DNA from: Ziziphus jujuba
Taxonomy: Eukaryota; Streptophyta; Magnoliopsida; Rosales; Rhamnaceae
Reading direction: 5' to 3'
Assembly (NCBI RefSeq): GCF_031755915.1
Contig: NC_083390.1
Location: 24,547,001 to 24,611,000 of the forward strand
Length of the DNA stretch: 64,000 bases
Position 1 is the stretch's first letter, and every line of letters begins with the position of its first letter. Shown here one piece after another: positions 20,239-31,267 of this stretch. The translations under genes were made by a program, and so were the position numbers. A model generated the notes under the pieces. That model was given only the letters and a program-made list of their open reading frames with translations, was not told the DNA's origin and did not search any database.

Positions 20239-23161
20239 TGTAACACCCAGTCCCAAATTGCACCGGAATCCATCCACGTTGACCGAGGTTGACCGTTAAC
20301 CATTGACCGAAAGGAGTCAAAGTTGACTTTTTGACTCGATGGGAATTTTGAGTTGACCAGGGTACCGTGGCGAACGATGCCACGAGTTCGTAGACTGGTA
20401 GCACGTCAAAAACGGAGCTACGGTTTGAAAGTTATGGACGAAACAAGTTGCGGTCCAAACTGTCCAGGGAGTGCCGGAGTTGACTTTTTATTTATGGGGA
20501 AATGAACTTTCACTCATGCGTGGTTATGAAGTGCTCGTCGATACGAGTTCACAGACTAGTGGCACGCTTAAAACGGACATCCGGTTAAAAAGTTATAGAC
20601 GTTTGAAGTTTACCGGATACTGTAATATTTTAATGTTTTTGGGTCGATGAACAGTGAAACACCACGTGTCATCTTCTGATTGGTCCACGTGGCATGAACA
20701 GTGTCACACAGGGTTTTTATTTGATAAAATTCTCGGGGAAGAGAGAGAAAGAGAGAGAGAGGATCTGACGGCCACCGGAGATTTTCAACTTTTCCGGCCG
20801 ATCTACAGTACATGCGCCGGCCAGTAAAGTTCCCCTCCCCATTTCCGGCAAAACCTCCAAGTTTCACGGCGATCGGCCGCCGGACGCGCCCGGATCGGAC
20901 GTCCAAAGATCGGCGGCGAGTTTTACCCCTCCACCGCCAGCCACCGCAAATCGACCCACTTCCGGCCATTTTCCGGCCACACGCGCCAGTCACACTTGAT
21001 CCTCTCCTCAAGTCTGGCCGACCCACCAAAAATCACGGGCATCGGACCACCGACGCGCCGGGATCGGAGCGTTTTCCAGCGAGGGACCGGAAATCTTCAA
21101 ACAGTGATTTCTTCGCCGTCCGGCCTCCGTTTTGCTCACCGTCGGTCCCGTTGGATTGCTCTCCTCACAATCTACAAGTCTGCAAAATTTCACGACCAAC
21201 GGCCACCGCACGCGCCGCCGCCGACGACGGTTGCCGGTGACCGCGGCGGCTCACCGGAAATTACTGTTCCGGCGAGTACCCAGTTTTTCGGCCAGCTCCA
21301 GTCCGCTGTGTTCGACCTCCTAAACCCGAATCCGACTTTTGTTTCCGCCAATTCACGACGGTTTGGGAGAATTGCGGAGCCGAAACTCGAAAAGCTTTCC
21401 GGTGAGATTCCGACCCTGTCGGGTCCGATCATCCGAAAGTAAGACCGAATCCGTGATCCTCATCACGCAAGCTTCGATTCGGTATATAACTCGTAACCCT
21501 TAGATATCGTTTGGTGTTCGCTCCCCGGGTACCCATTTGTGAATTACCCGAATAAAATATTAATATTTTTGGTTTGTGCACTGTAGTTGTTTAGGTGAAC
21601 GCGCGAGTGGTGGAGTTGATCCCAAGGAGGATCTTAGTTGATTTGCGTGCTCAAGGTGAGTGACCCACCTTCAAAAATTATTTTGGGCAATTAATTATAT
21701 TTAATTGGTATTTAAATTATGCTCATGTGGTGTGATTTATTTATGAATTATATTGTGGTTTAATTTATTATGCATGAGCAAGGTGTATTTTGGTAGTATT
21801 TGTACGTGATTTTTTAAAATTGATTTTTCCGGGCATAATTGGGTTAAATATTTTACGAAAATATTGGTTTAAATTTTATAAATTATGCCCGCGGTATTTT
21901 TATGGTTGCATCTCGTACTTCGAGAAAATTGTGGTTTGTTGGTTATCAGTGTTTCGTACCGGTTTGGTTAAATAAAAATGTGTGGGATGGTAAGTGTGAT
22001 AATTTAATGTATTTCCCACGGTGGTTTTTGGAAAAACGGTACGGTTGGTTAATAATGTTTATTTTTAGACGCACTCATACAGTATTGGTGTTCTGGTGTA
22101 TGGTGTATGGACACGTGGTAGCACGCGGTTATTATGTGGTTTAGCGTGCGGTTATTACTTCACCCGTGAGTTGCCATTGGACCGTAGGCAGGCAAGTTTG
22201 TTATTGGCCACAGCCGCCCCCCTCCTTGGCCGGGTTGATGGTTTTAGCAGCGGTACTGTCGGGACGCCGAAGTGACCGTTGCAGGTTTCTCTCTTTAACC
22301 CCCCGCCAGTCGGTGCTCGGGACGCTGGGTATCGGAGGGCATCACCGGTATATGGTGTGGTGCGTCGGTGTAAATTGCAAATAATGGTTTAAACCCCAAA
22401 GGTGTTCAAAATTATTTACTATAATTTATTATATTTTTATTATATATATTGGGGTATGTTTTTATTTATTTATTGTGTATCAAATGGTTTAATCCCTTGG
22501 TTTTTGGGAGGTATGTACATTGGGTTTTGCGAAAAGGTTTTAAAAATGGAACATTTCAAACGGAGCGATTGGTGAGAGTTTTGAGGGAAATTATTATTTT
22601 CCAACAGTTATTATTATTTATTTATTAATTGTTGGTATTTGTTCTATTCCTTAATTGCTATTAATATTATTTTATTATTAAAAGTGTTCAGTAGTTAGGG
22701 TCACTCACGGAGATGATTAGCATCTCACACTCTTAAATTCCGTTCCCTTAGGTGCAAGTGGTGGTAGACGTTCTTCCGGAGCGAACCAAGTTTTCCGCTG
22801 CTGTTGTGTTTCGAGAAGTACTTCTGTACTCTTTTATTTCAGTGTATTATTTCTTTCATCCTGGTTGTATTTCTGTTGTTTAGCACTTCTTAAAGCTCTG
22901 TATACTATTGGGATAATTATGTTTTATTTATGCACTGGACTGTTGTTTTTGAGAAGTGCTGAAATTTGTGGAACAATTTGTAGTTTGTGGGAGGAATAAG
23001 GGGATGTTTTTAGAAGTGTGTTTTCAGTGCAGGTAATTTGTGGTAAGTAAATCCCTTAGGGGAGGCTCTGCTGGATTTTCCGTTAGAGGGTCCGGTAGGG
23101 TTTCCCTGGGATCAGGACTTGTCTAGGGTTCCGGGGAAGGAATTCTGGACGGGTCCTGACA
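20239..23161 (+). mobile_element. Solo LTR-A behind peroxidase A
   Basis: It is 2,923 bp from TGTAACACCCAGTCCC to GGGTCCTGACA, flanked by a perfect TSD AATGA (20234-20238 and 23162-23166). It has no internal region. It begins with six TTGAC[C/T] W-box cores on the + strand between 20279 and 20358. ORFs inside, such as 20812-21240 and 20996-21442, are Arg/Pro-rich frames of the GC-rich middle, shared with other LTRs. Confidence 0.93.
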
Positions 23162-23166
23162 AATGA

Positions 23167-23740
23167 TCATTTGTATTTTCATTTCAATCAATTGTAAACA
23201 ATCAAGAGATCAAAATTAAAAATTTATTATTTCACTTCAATCCAACAAAAAAGGAAAGAAAAGACTTGAGTATGTATTAAACCTTGTTAGTGTGATTAAT
23301 TCGGTGATCTTCATTTAATTTGTTGAGGATATATATAAAACCGAACAATGCAAATTAAACAAAGTTGGCTTAATGCTTTCTTATTTTCAATTTCAGATTT
23401 CTTATTTCTTTAAGTTAATAATATGTTGAATTTTGTACGGAATTTTTTAGCAATAATTGTGGTTTCAAGTTCCTAGTTTTCTGATCAGCATTAATGGTCT
23501 ATCTTAATAGCATGGGTGTTCTTTGTACTAATAGAGGAACTTAATTGGGAAAATAAATTCAAATTCAAACTCAATATTACAGTAGTAACATTGATATTGT
23601 AAATCAAGCATAATTTAAAAAAAATATAGAAAAGGAAATATTAAAAAGAGCTAGCAGCATGCCAAAACCGTTGAATTGTAAGCAATTATATCCCAATATA
23701 TATGCTTGTCATAGATAGGCAGCGACATAAACTTTTTCAA
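23167..23740. other. Rest of the peroxidase A 3' flank
   Basis: It resumes the sequence interrupted at 20238 (ATTTCAATCAATTGTAAACA), which also occurs behind D and E. No gene is seen before the serpin pseudogene. Confidence 0.75.
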
Positions 23741-25245
23741 TTATCCAGAAAGGGGATTAAGAACAGCCCCAGTGAAAATCACAGCCTGGGAAACTTTTTC
23801 TCTGATCGTGAACATGAAAGGATGGTTGGCTACAAACTCAGGAGGGCGATACCTTGATCTTGCCATTCCTCCCGAGATTAGTTTACAAGAAACTGAACTG
23901 CTTCTGTTCCTTATCAATTTCAATACATGATTTCTGAAACATTTTGTCAATAAAAAGCAGTTTTCCAAGCGGCTTGTAACGGAAAGGCAATGTCAATCCT
24001 AATTTCTTCATGAGCTTTACAGTATCAAAACCGTAAGAAAACTTCCATCGTGGAATTCATATTTTTGCAATTTTCTTTACTTCAAGGTCAAAATCAAGGA
24101 GTAGAAGTTTTGTATCAGAATTGAACTTCTTTAGAATATCTTGAAGTCCATTTTTTTTCTTTCAGGAAGAATGATATCCAGACGGAAATTTGGGTGGTTG
24201 TTACTGTAATCGTGACAGCCACTTGTATCATAATAGAGTCTGGTAATATCATAATAATGTCTGTTAGACTCTGCATATTCTACTCGATTGGAGTCAGGAA
24301 AGGTACTTTAATGGTTTTCCCATCGGGATGGTGGAAATATTTGTACCAAGGCGACAAGGCTATGAATGGGTCCCTCCAGGCTCCTTTAAAGCAGAGAGCA
24401 TTTGCAAGTAAGAGTGGTGGTTCCAATTTTACTAAGCGTGGCAAATAGTCTTCGATGAGGCCGCTTGTGCTATTCTCTGCCCATGAGTTCACTTCATTCC
24501 TCATATTTTCTGTCTGCTCAATTGGATTGAAATAATTATTTGTATGGACTGTTACTAATTTTATAATATGTATACACCAAGATTGGTTAATTTTAATGGT
24601 TCGAAATCTCTTAAAACCGAAGATTACTTTGAGATTAAAGTATATATTACTAAAATATAAACTCTTTTTCCTTCTTCCTTCTATGATTTTTTTTTTTTAA
24701 CAATTAAGATGCTTTTAAGCACTTTGAGAAAGTAAACTTTAGAATTAAGTAAGGTTGGCTTAGTTGGTATGCATAACTGCATCTGGAAGGTAGTCATGAG
24801 TTTGAGACACCGCCTTAAAGGAAAATTGGTGTAAATGATTAAAAAAATAAATAAATAAACTTTAGCTTCTTTTGCATACTCCAATTTTGCCATCTGTACT
24901 ATCCCAAGGGTTCACCAAACATCACGTTCACGAAAGACAATTGGGGAAGAGCATTCTTCCTCTGCCTCTTCCTTCTTGATGATGATGATGATGATGATGT
25001 TTACGTGTTGGTATCGAGTCAAGAAGAAGAGCCATCAAATATGAAGACTTGGATCTCAAATTAGTGATGGTTTCTGACCCAAGACATCCACCAAGAGACT
25101 GCTTCAAAGTTTTGCCTGAAGACCCCAAAGCCGCCATGTTTAGCAAAAGGTTCAACGACGATGCAGACATCACAACGTTCTTGTTGGCATCCCTGATCAC
25201 CTGCTTCTGAATCCCTTCTGTAGCAACTTTCAAGCAGAACTCCAT
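23741..25245 (-). pseudogene. Serpin pseudogene 1
   Basis: The N-terminal exon runs from the ATG at 25243-25245 (MEF start, NKNVVMSASSLNLLLNM, then LPQLSFVNVMFGEP after a His-codon repeat near 24980). An intron region with a SINE follows. The second exon starts near 24504 with NEVNSWAEN and LLLANALCFKGAW. The C-terminus at 23741 reads [13 protein letters not shown]...[12 protein letters not shown], the conserved serpin end. Frame breaks and stops separate the pieces, and the reactive-centre-loop region is not readable as one frame. Plant serpins of the ZX type are cytosolic or secreted protease inhibitors of about 390 aa; this copy is dead. It lies convergent to peroxidase A. Confidence 0.82.
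24743..24855 (+). mobile_element. SINE, tRNA-derived
   Basis: The insertion is 113 bp between perfect 10-bp direct repeats TAAACTTTAG (24733-24742 and 24856-24865). It contains a Pol III A-box-like TGGCTTAGTTGGT near 24756, a B-box-like GAGTTTGAGAC downstream, and an A-rich tail of AAAT units. It lies in the intron region of serpin pseudogene 1. Confidence 0.75.
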
Positions 25246-25438
25246 TTTAAGTGTTTGGATAAAGAATGAATATTGTGAGCTTTGATGCTAACACTATATA
25301 TAGAAGGAGAAATACAAGTAACTTGCGTAACAAGCAACTATTTTAGAGGGTTTCACTTTCTCCTGCTTGAAATATGGATTCTTATATATCTCTATATATG
25401 GGTAAAGAGTGAGATGGTATATTATGAGATATCACTAG

Positions 25439-27931
25439 TGTTAGGACCCATCTGAGACCCCTCACCAAAATCCTAGACAAATCCTGATTCCAGGGAAACA
25501 CCACCGAACCTTCCAACGGAAAATCCAGTAGCATCTCCCCTAAGGGTAGGACTTACCACAATTTTCCTGCACTGAAAATACACTTCTATATACACCCCTT
25601 ATTCCTCCCATCTTACTACAATATAAGTTCCACAACTGGCAGCACTTCGATAACAAATTATATAAAAGGCATATGATGGAATTTATTTAGTAAATAACCA
25701 ATTAAAATATACCATCATAGATTCTCGTCCGCCCACACCACCCACTTAGTGCTGCACATATCAATTACACTTCAAATGTCGTTTTGCAAATATGGCAATG
25801 CGTAACATAGAAAGAAAGGTAAAACGACATCACATTAACAGTAATAAAAAAATAAAATAAAAACAATAACAAAAGTTTTAATGATAATGGTATTAATGTA
25901 ACTTGCCTGAGGGCTATCATATTCCTATACATGCCCGAGGGCGATCACCTATCCAAAGGATATCACATAACCACACCTGTCCAAGGGCTATCTCACCTAC
26001 CCAAAGGTTACCACTTGTCCGAGGACTATTATACTTATCCGATAGCTATCTTTCTACTCGTAGGCTGTAATATTTGTCCAAAGGTACCATATGATAGTAA
26101 TAATAATAAGAACAATAACAAAATTAATATTAAAGACCTAAATTATTTATTAAAATCTCAATAACTGAGAATAGCAACTGCGATAATACTTAATAATAGT
26201 TTTGTTAATAAATACCATTGATAATAACAATAATAACAACTATAATTATAATAATGATAATAATAGAAATTGGAATTACAATAAAAATAATCATTATAAA
26301 TAATAATAACAATCCCGATAATAGTGACAATAATGATTGAATAAATAGTTAAATACAATTAATAGTAATAAGAATATAATAACATCGATTAAGACTATTA
26401 GTAAGAAATTAAATCACAAATAAATAACATAACATAATTACATAAAATCATATCTTAAAATTCATAGCATAAAATGAAATATGCACGCTCGTAATGGAGA
26501 TACGTATGATACCTTCTAACATGCTACGTGATCCATGATTCCAGCTATCGCCGGCACTCTGCTACCAATACAAACCAGGGTGGTTGCCTATATTGGTCAT
26601 CCGATCCCTTGACTCGTAAGCAACATGGTTATGAGGCTAGCTTTATATGGACCACATTGGTTTGCTGCCTCTGTATGGTGCGGTATATGCAGTATAATAT
26701 CAAATAATATAACATACAAATATATGTACAAACATATAAAAAAGTACTTGATGCACCATACTATATACCAGTGGTGCCTTATGATGCCCAGCGTCCCGAG
26801 CACCGTCTGGCGGGAGGTTAAAGAGAGAAACTTGCATACAGTCACTTCGGCGTCCCCACAATGCCGCTGCTTAAACTGTCATCCCGGCCATGGAGGGGGG
26901 CGGCTTATGTGCATTATATCAAACTTGCCTGCCCTCGGTCCAGTGGCAACTCACGGGAGACATTACAACTTACGCGCTTATCATAATCATATATACGATA
27001 CAGAACACCGGTACGTGTATGGGTGTATCTTAAAAAAAACTATAAATTTTGTAATATTATAAAATATTAAATTTAGATAAAATATAATCCAATTCATATG
27101 TTTTTATCAAATACATACACAATAATAATAAATAATAAATAATCAAATATACGGATATTCCTAATCACAATAATTTGATATAATTATTTGCTCAAACCTT
27201 CAATTCAATTTATATCAAACATATCATTAAAGCCAAGTAAAATTTACACATAATTAAATTCCACAATTTTAAATATTATCCAATAATTCATATATTCTCA
27301 AGTATCAAAATCTCATAAATATTACTGGATTAAATACTTCCTTTCAAGTCCATATAAATCACATTTTCTTTAGACCACCATCATAATCCTATCAGCTTAA
27401 ATTCATCACTGTACATCCATTAATAGATAAATAAATAATAAACAAACGCACAAATAAAATTTTTCAGCTCAATAATTAATACAAATATTCTCATAAATCT
27501 TCTTGAAATTTACTTGCACACAACCTCATTTAAATCGCATTATAAAATATGTGCTCATATTTGAATTCATAAATAACATTTTAATTTACATAACATTTCA
27601 ACAATGATTTAACAATTATTAACAAAATTCCATATCCATGAATAAATAAATATCTAAAGGGATAAATATATTTACAGCCATATAGATATACACTTTTTAT
27701 CAAATCCATAGAATTTCATATTTTCTTTTAAACAATCATATAATTGAATATAACAAAAATTTCAGTAATATAGATATATATATATATATATATATATATA
27801 ATCAATTTTGCCAAACCATATAACGAATATTATATAACATTATGTTTAAATCAATTAAATAGCATAATAATTTAGATAATACTTCCTTAAATTTTCAGTC
27901 AACCATAATACTTATCAGGATACACACACAC

Positions 27932-27999
<68 letters not shown>

Positions 28000-28800
28000 G
28001 ATTACATCTATCTACTCGCACACACACACATATATATCCACATATATATATATAATTATTTTTTTTTCATATAAAATCACACATCTCCATATATATATAT
28101 ATATATATATACATACATATATGTGTCATACGTTCACAGTACATGTGTATATATCTATATATATATATATCAATCTATACACATGCTAACTATAATTTTC
28201 ATATAATGATTCCAATCAACATAACAAGTAAACTCACAAAAAATCTATAACAATCCTTTTACACCTTTTGCTTAATATTATCAACATTGTCCACCCTAAT
28301 TTGATAGAATACAGGATGAACCCGTATGGCCTAAACTGCAAATTTGGGATTTTTCAATATCTCGACATTTAATTCAAATTAACCATTCCTTTAGCCTCTA
28401 ACAATCATTAAGAACCCAAATGTAATGGCAATTGGCTAAGGACTTGTCCAACCTCTATCCAATTTCAACATAAACACAACCTAGCTCCATCAATGGCAAC
28501 TTCCTAATTACTCAATTATAATTCACATTCTAGCTACCAATTTGAAGCTTATAATGAGAGCATTAAGAAGATACCTTCAATTGGTCCAACTGCCGTCGGA
28601 GGTCGCCGGAATCCTATTGTGAAGTTGCTGCCGAAATGGGCTCTTATCATATCTCACAAATGAGCAAGATTTGAGCCACTCCGAGCTTGGAAATGGACTT
28701 GGGGGCCCCAAATTTATGGAAAAGGACCCGTCACATGGCTGGTAGCAGCTGGAAAATCAGCCAACAGGGAGGGCACAGGTCGCCGGTATTGGGCACCGAT
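25439..28800 (-). mobile_element. Old diverged solo LTR, left segment
   Basis: It begins TGTTAGGACCCATC after TSD ACTAG (25434-25438); the partner end is at 39409, followed by ACTAG. It is a distinct subfamily. After about 250 bp of typical LTR start it has a region with imperfect repeats (25905-26090), then a block at 26481-26720 resembling the internal region at 34270-34500, then the usual CACCATACTATATACC core near 26753. AT-rich DNA with (TA)n near 27770, 27940 and 28090 follows. No coding potential is seen. Confidence 0.8.
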
Positions 28801-29204
28801 TGTAACATCCCACATCGGTTGGAAAAGGGAACGAAGCATGGCTTATAAGCGTGTGGATACCTTTCCCTTCACGAGGCCTTTTGCCAGTGGGACTGGCAGA
28901 AACAAAACCGTGAGGGGGGCTACGGCCTGGAATACCACAAAGCGGACAATATCTTGATGCGGGTGGACTGGGCTGTTACAGTGGTATCAGAGCCGGACCC
29001 GGATCGGTGTGCCAGCGAGGACGCTGGGCCCCAAGGGGGGAGGATTGTAACATCCCACATCGGTTGGAAAGGGGAACGAAGCATGGCTTATAACCGTGTG
29101 GATACCTTTCCCTTCAAGAGGCCTTTTGCCAGTGGGACTGGCAGAAACAAAACCGTGAGGGGGGCTACGGCCTGGAATACCCCAAAGCGGACAATATCTT
29201 GATG
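28801..29204 (+). mobile_element. TRIM retrotransposon, 3' LTR truncated
   Basis: LTR 1 is 28801-28980 (180 bp, TGTAACATCCCACATCGG to GGGCTGTTACA). The internal region is only 65 bp (28981-29045), starting with the primer site TGGTATCAGAGC and ending with a polypurine tract AAGGGGGGAGGA. LTR 2 is 29046-29204 and lacks its last 21 bp, where LTR-A sequence takes over at ACACCCCGTCCCG. Size and layout fit terminal-repeat retrotransposons in miniature. There is no coding capacity. Confidence 0.9.
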
Positions 29205-31267
29205 ACACCCCGTCCCGAACCATGTCGGAATTTTTACACGTTGACCGAGGTTGACCGTTGACCAAGGGGTCAAAGGTTGACGTTTTGACCTGGTTGGAAT
29301 TCTAGGTTGACTGAGGTACCGTTACGGAGTACACGTTGGCACGAGTTCGTAGACTGGTAGCAAGTTGAAAACGGAGCTACGGTTTGAAAGTTTTGAGCAA
29401 AACAAGTTGAGTTCCAAACTGTCGAAGGGGTGCCAGAGTTGACTTTTTATTCATGTAAGGTTGAGCTTTAACTCATGTATGGTTGTGACGTGCTCGTCGA
29501 TACGAGTCCGTAGACTAGCGGCACGTCCGATTTGGACATGTGGTTTGAAAGTTATGGACCTGTAGAGTTTTTTTTTAATACTGTATTATTTTAATATTAT
29601 TTTTAAAACGCATAACGATGTGCCACGTGTGACTTAATGAAGGTGACCATGTGTCACCATGTTGAGAAGCCATATGTCAACCATGTGTAAAATCAAATTA
29701 TTTTTATTATTATTTTAAATAATAATATTTAATTATTTTTATTTCATTTTTTTTCTTTTTCTTTTTCTTTTCTTTTTCTTTTTTCCCCACGTGGGAAAAC
29801 TCTTTTTTTTTTTCCTTTCCCTTTCCTTTCCTTCTTCCCCGAGCCATCAAAAAACCAGAGGCAAAACACGTAGACTTTTTTTCTGTCTATCTCTCTCCTT
29901 TGACTCTCTCCCTCTCCCTGTTTGACCGGCGTCTTGGCCGGATTTCAGTCGCCGGAATGCTACACGCGCCGGCCACTGTCCAAGCCCACCACCTCGCGAC
30001 CTCAGCCACCAAATCTCCCGGCCAGCCGCCGGACGCGCCCAGATCAGGCCGGCGAAGTCGCGGCGGCGAGGTGAAATATTTCCGGCGATTCTCGCCATTT
30101 CCGACCAACCCAGCCCGACCCTTACCTCTATCCCACTATTTTCGACCCCTCTGAGTCCATTTCCGGGGTTAGTTTGCCCAAAATCCCCACCGTTTGAAAG
30201 ATCCCTCAAGATCAAAACCGGCCAAAGCTTCCCGACCAAATTCCGGCCACCTCCGGCAGAATTGGGGTCGATGGAGACCGGATTTGTGATCCTCGTCCCA
30301 CGAGCTTCGATTCGGTATATTATTCGACCATTTTAGTTAAAGTTTGTGTTTGACCCCTCGGGTACCGGGTATTATTTACCCGAATAAAATATTAATTTAT
30401 TTGACTGTGTGTGAATTGTATTCTAGGAGCACCGGTGAGTTGTGGAATTGATCCCACGGTGGATCATGGTTTAATTGCGTGCTCCAGGTGAGTGACCCAC
30501 CTTCAAATTAATTTTGGGAATTTAATTAGTGAATATATTATGTGTGATTTAAATATTTGGAATTTAATTTCTATGTGCCAAATATTTATTTGATTTATTG
30601 TGGAATTATTGGTGAATTTATTGGATTTAAGAAAATGTGCATTTTACAAAATTATGCCATATGAAATTATTTTATGGTTTGAGGATTTTGAAATTTTTGT
30701 GGTTTTAACATTAAATCGGGCATGATTTGATTTTCAAATATTTCAAGGAAAATATTTGGTTATGTTGGTGATTTCAATTTTTATAAAATATGCCCATGGA
30801 ATATTATGAGATTTAATTATTATATTTCGATAATTATTTATGCTTGGGAAAATGTGAATATTTGAATTGGTGGATTTGGGAGTTGGTGGATTTGAAAATC
30901 ATGGAATTTATGGTATTGATTATAAAGAAATTGTGGAGAATTTCCCGGGTTCAAGCGGATGGAATATACCCGCTGTGTTTATGCAAAAGTGTGAGTTTTG
31001 ATATATAAATTCAATATGTGGATTTTATGATTTTTAGATGCACCGTGCACATACTGGTGTTCTGTTTATATGTGATATGGTTAGTGTACACACGGTTGTG
31101 ATTAGCGCGCAGGTGGGTGTGAGGAGCGCTCCGGTGATATTGTGAGGTTGTCTTGTGGTTGCCATCGGATGAGGGTAGGCCACCCCTCCATGGCCGGGAC
31201 ACCAGGTTAGCAGTGGCGCAGTGGGACGCCACGCGACCGTATGCCGGTTTCTTTCTATAACCTCCTG
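29205..31267 (+). mobile_element. LTR-A joined to the TRIM, left segment
   Basis: It starts at ACACCCCGTCCCGAACC, lacking the first four LTR bases (TGTA), directly after the broken TRIM LTR. It continues to 31267, where the young element is inserted; the remaining part is 37702-38621. W-box cores, CT/T-rich and GC-rich blocks follow family order. The ORFs at 29847-30239 are LTR-internal and unsupported. Confidence 0.85.

Noticed and set aside
24980..25005. His-tag-like run of seven His in a serpin ORF.
   Set aside because: A (GAT/CAT)n microsatellite expansion inside a dead serpin frame; not a metal-binding domain and not vector sequence.
25931..26090. Spaced short repeats considered as a CRISPR-like array.
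   Set aside because: Repeats are degenerate and irregular, in a plant LTR; there are no unique equal-length spacers and no cas genes.
27998..28189. Tyr/Ile-rich ORFs in (TA)n tracts (also 18317-18643, 40973-41164 and 61337-61579).
   Set aside because: Pure microsatellite translation.
28801..29204. Considered as a Cassandra element with a 5S rRNA-derived promoter.
   Set aside because: The LTR begins like many TRIMs, but no 5S internal promoter sequence could be seen.
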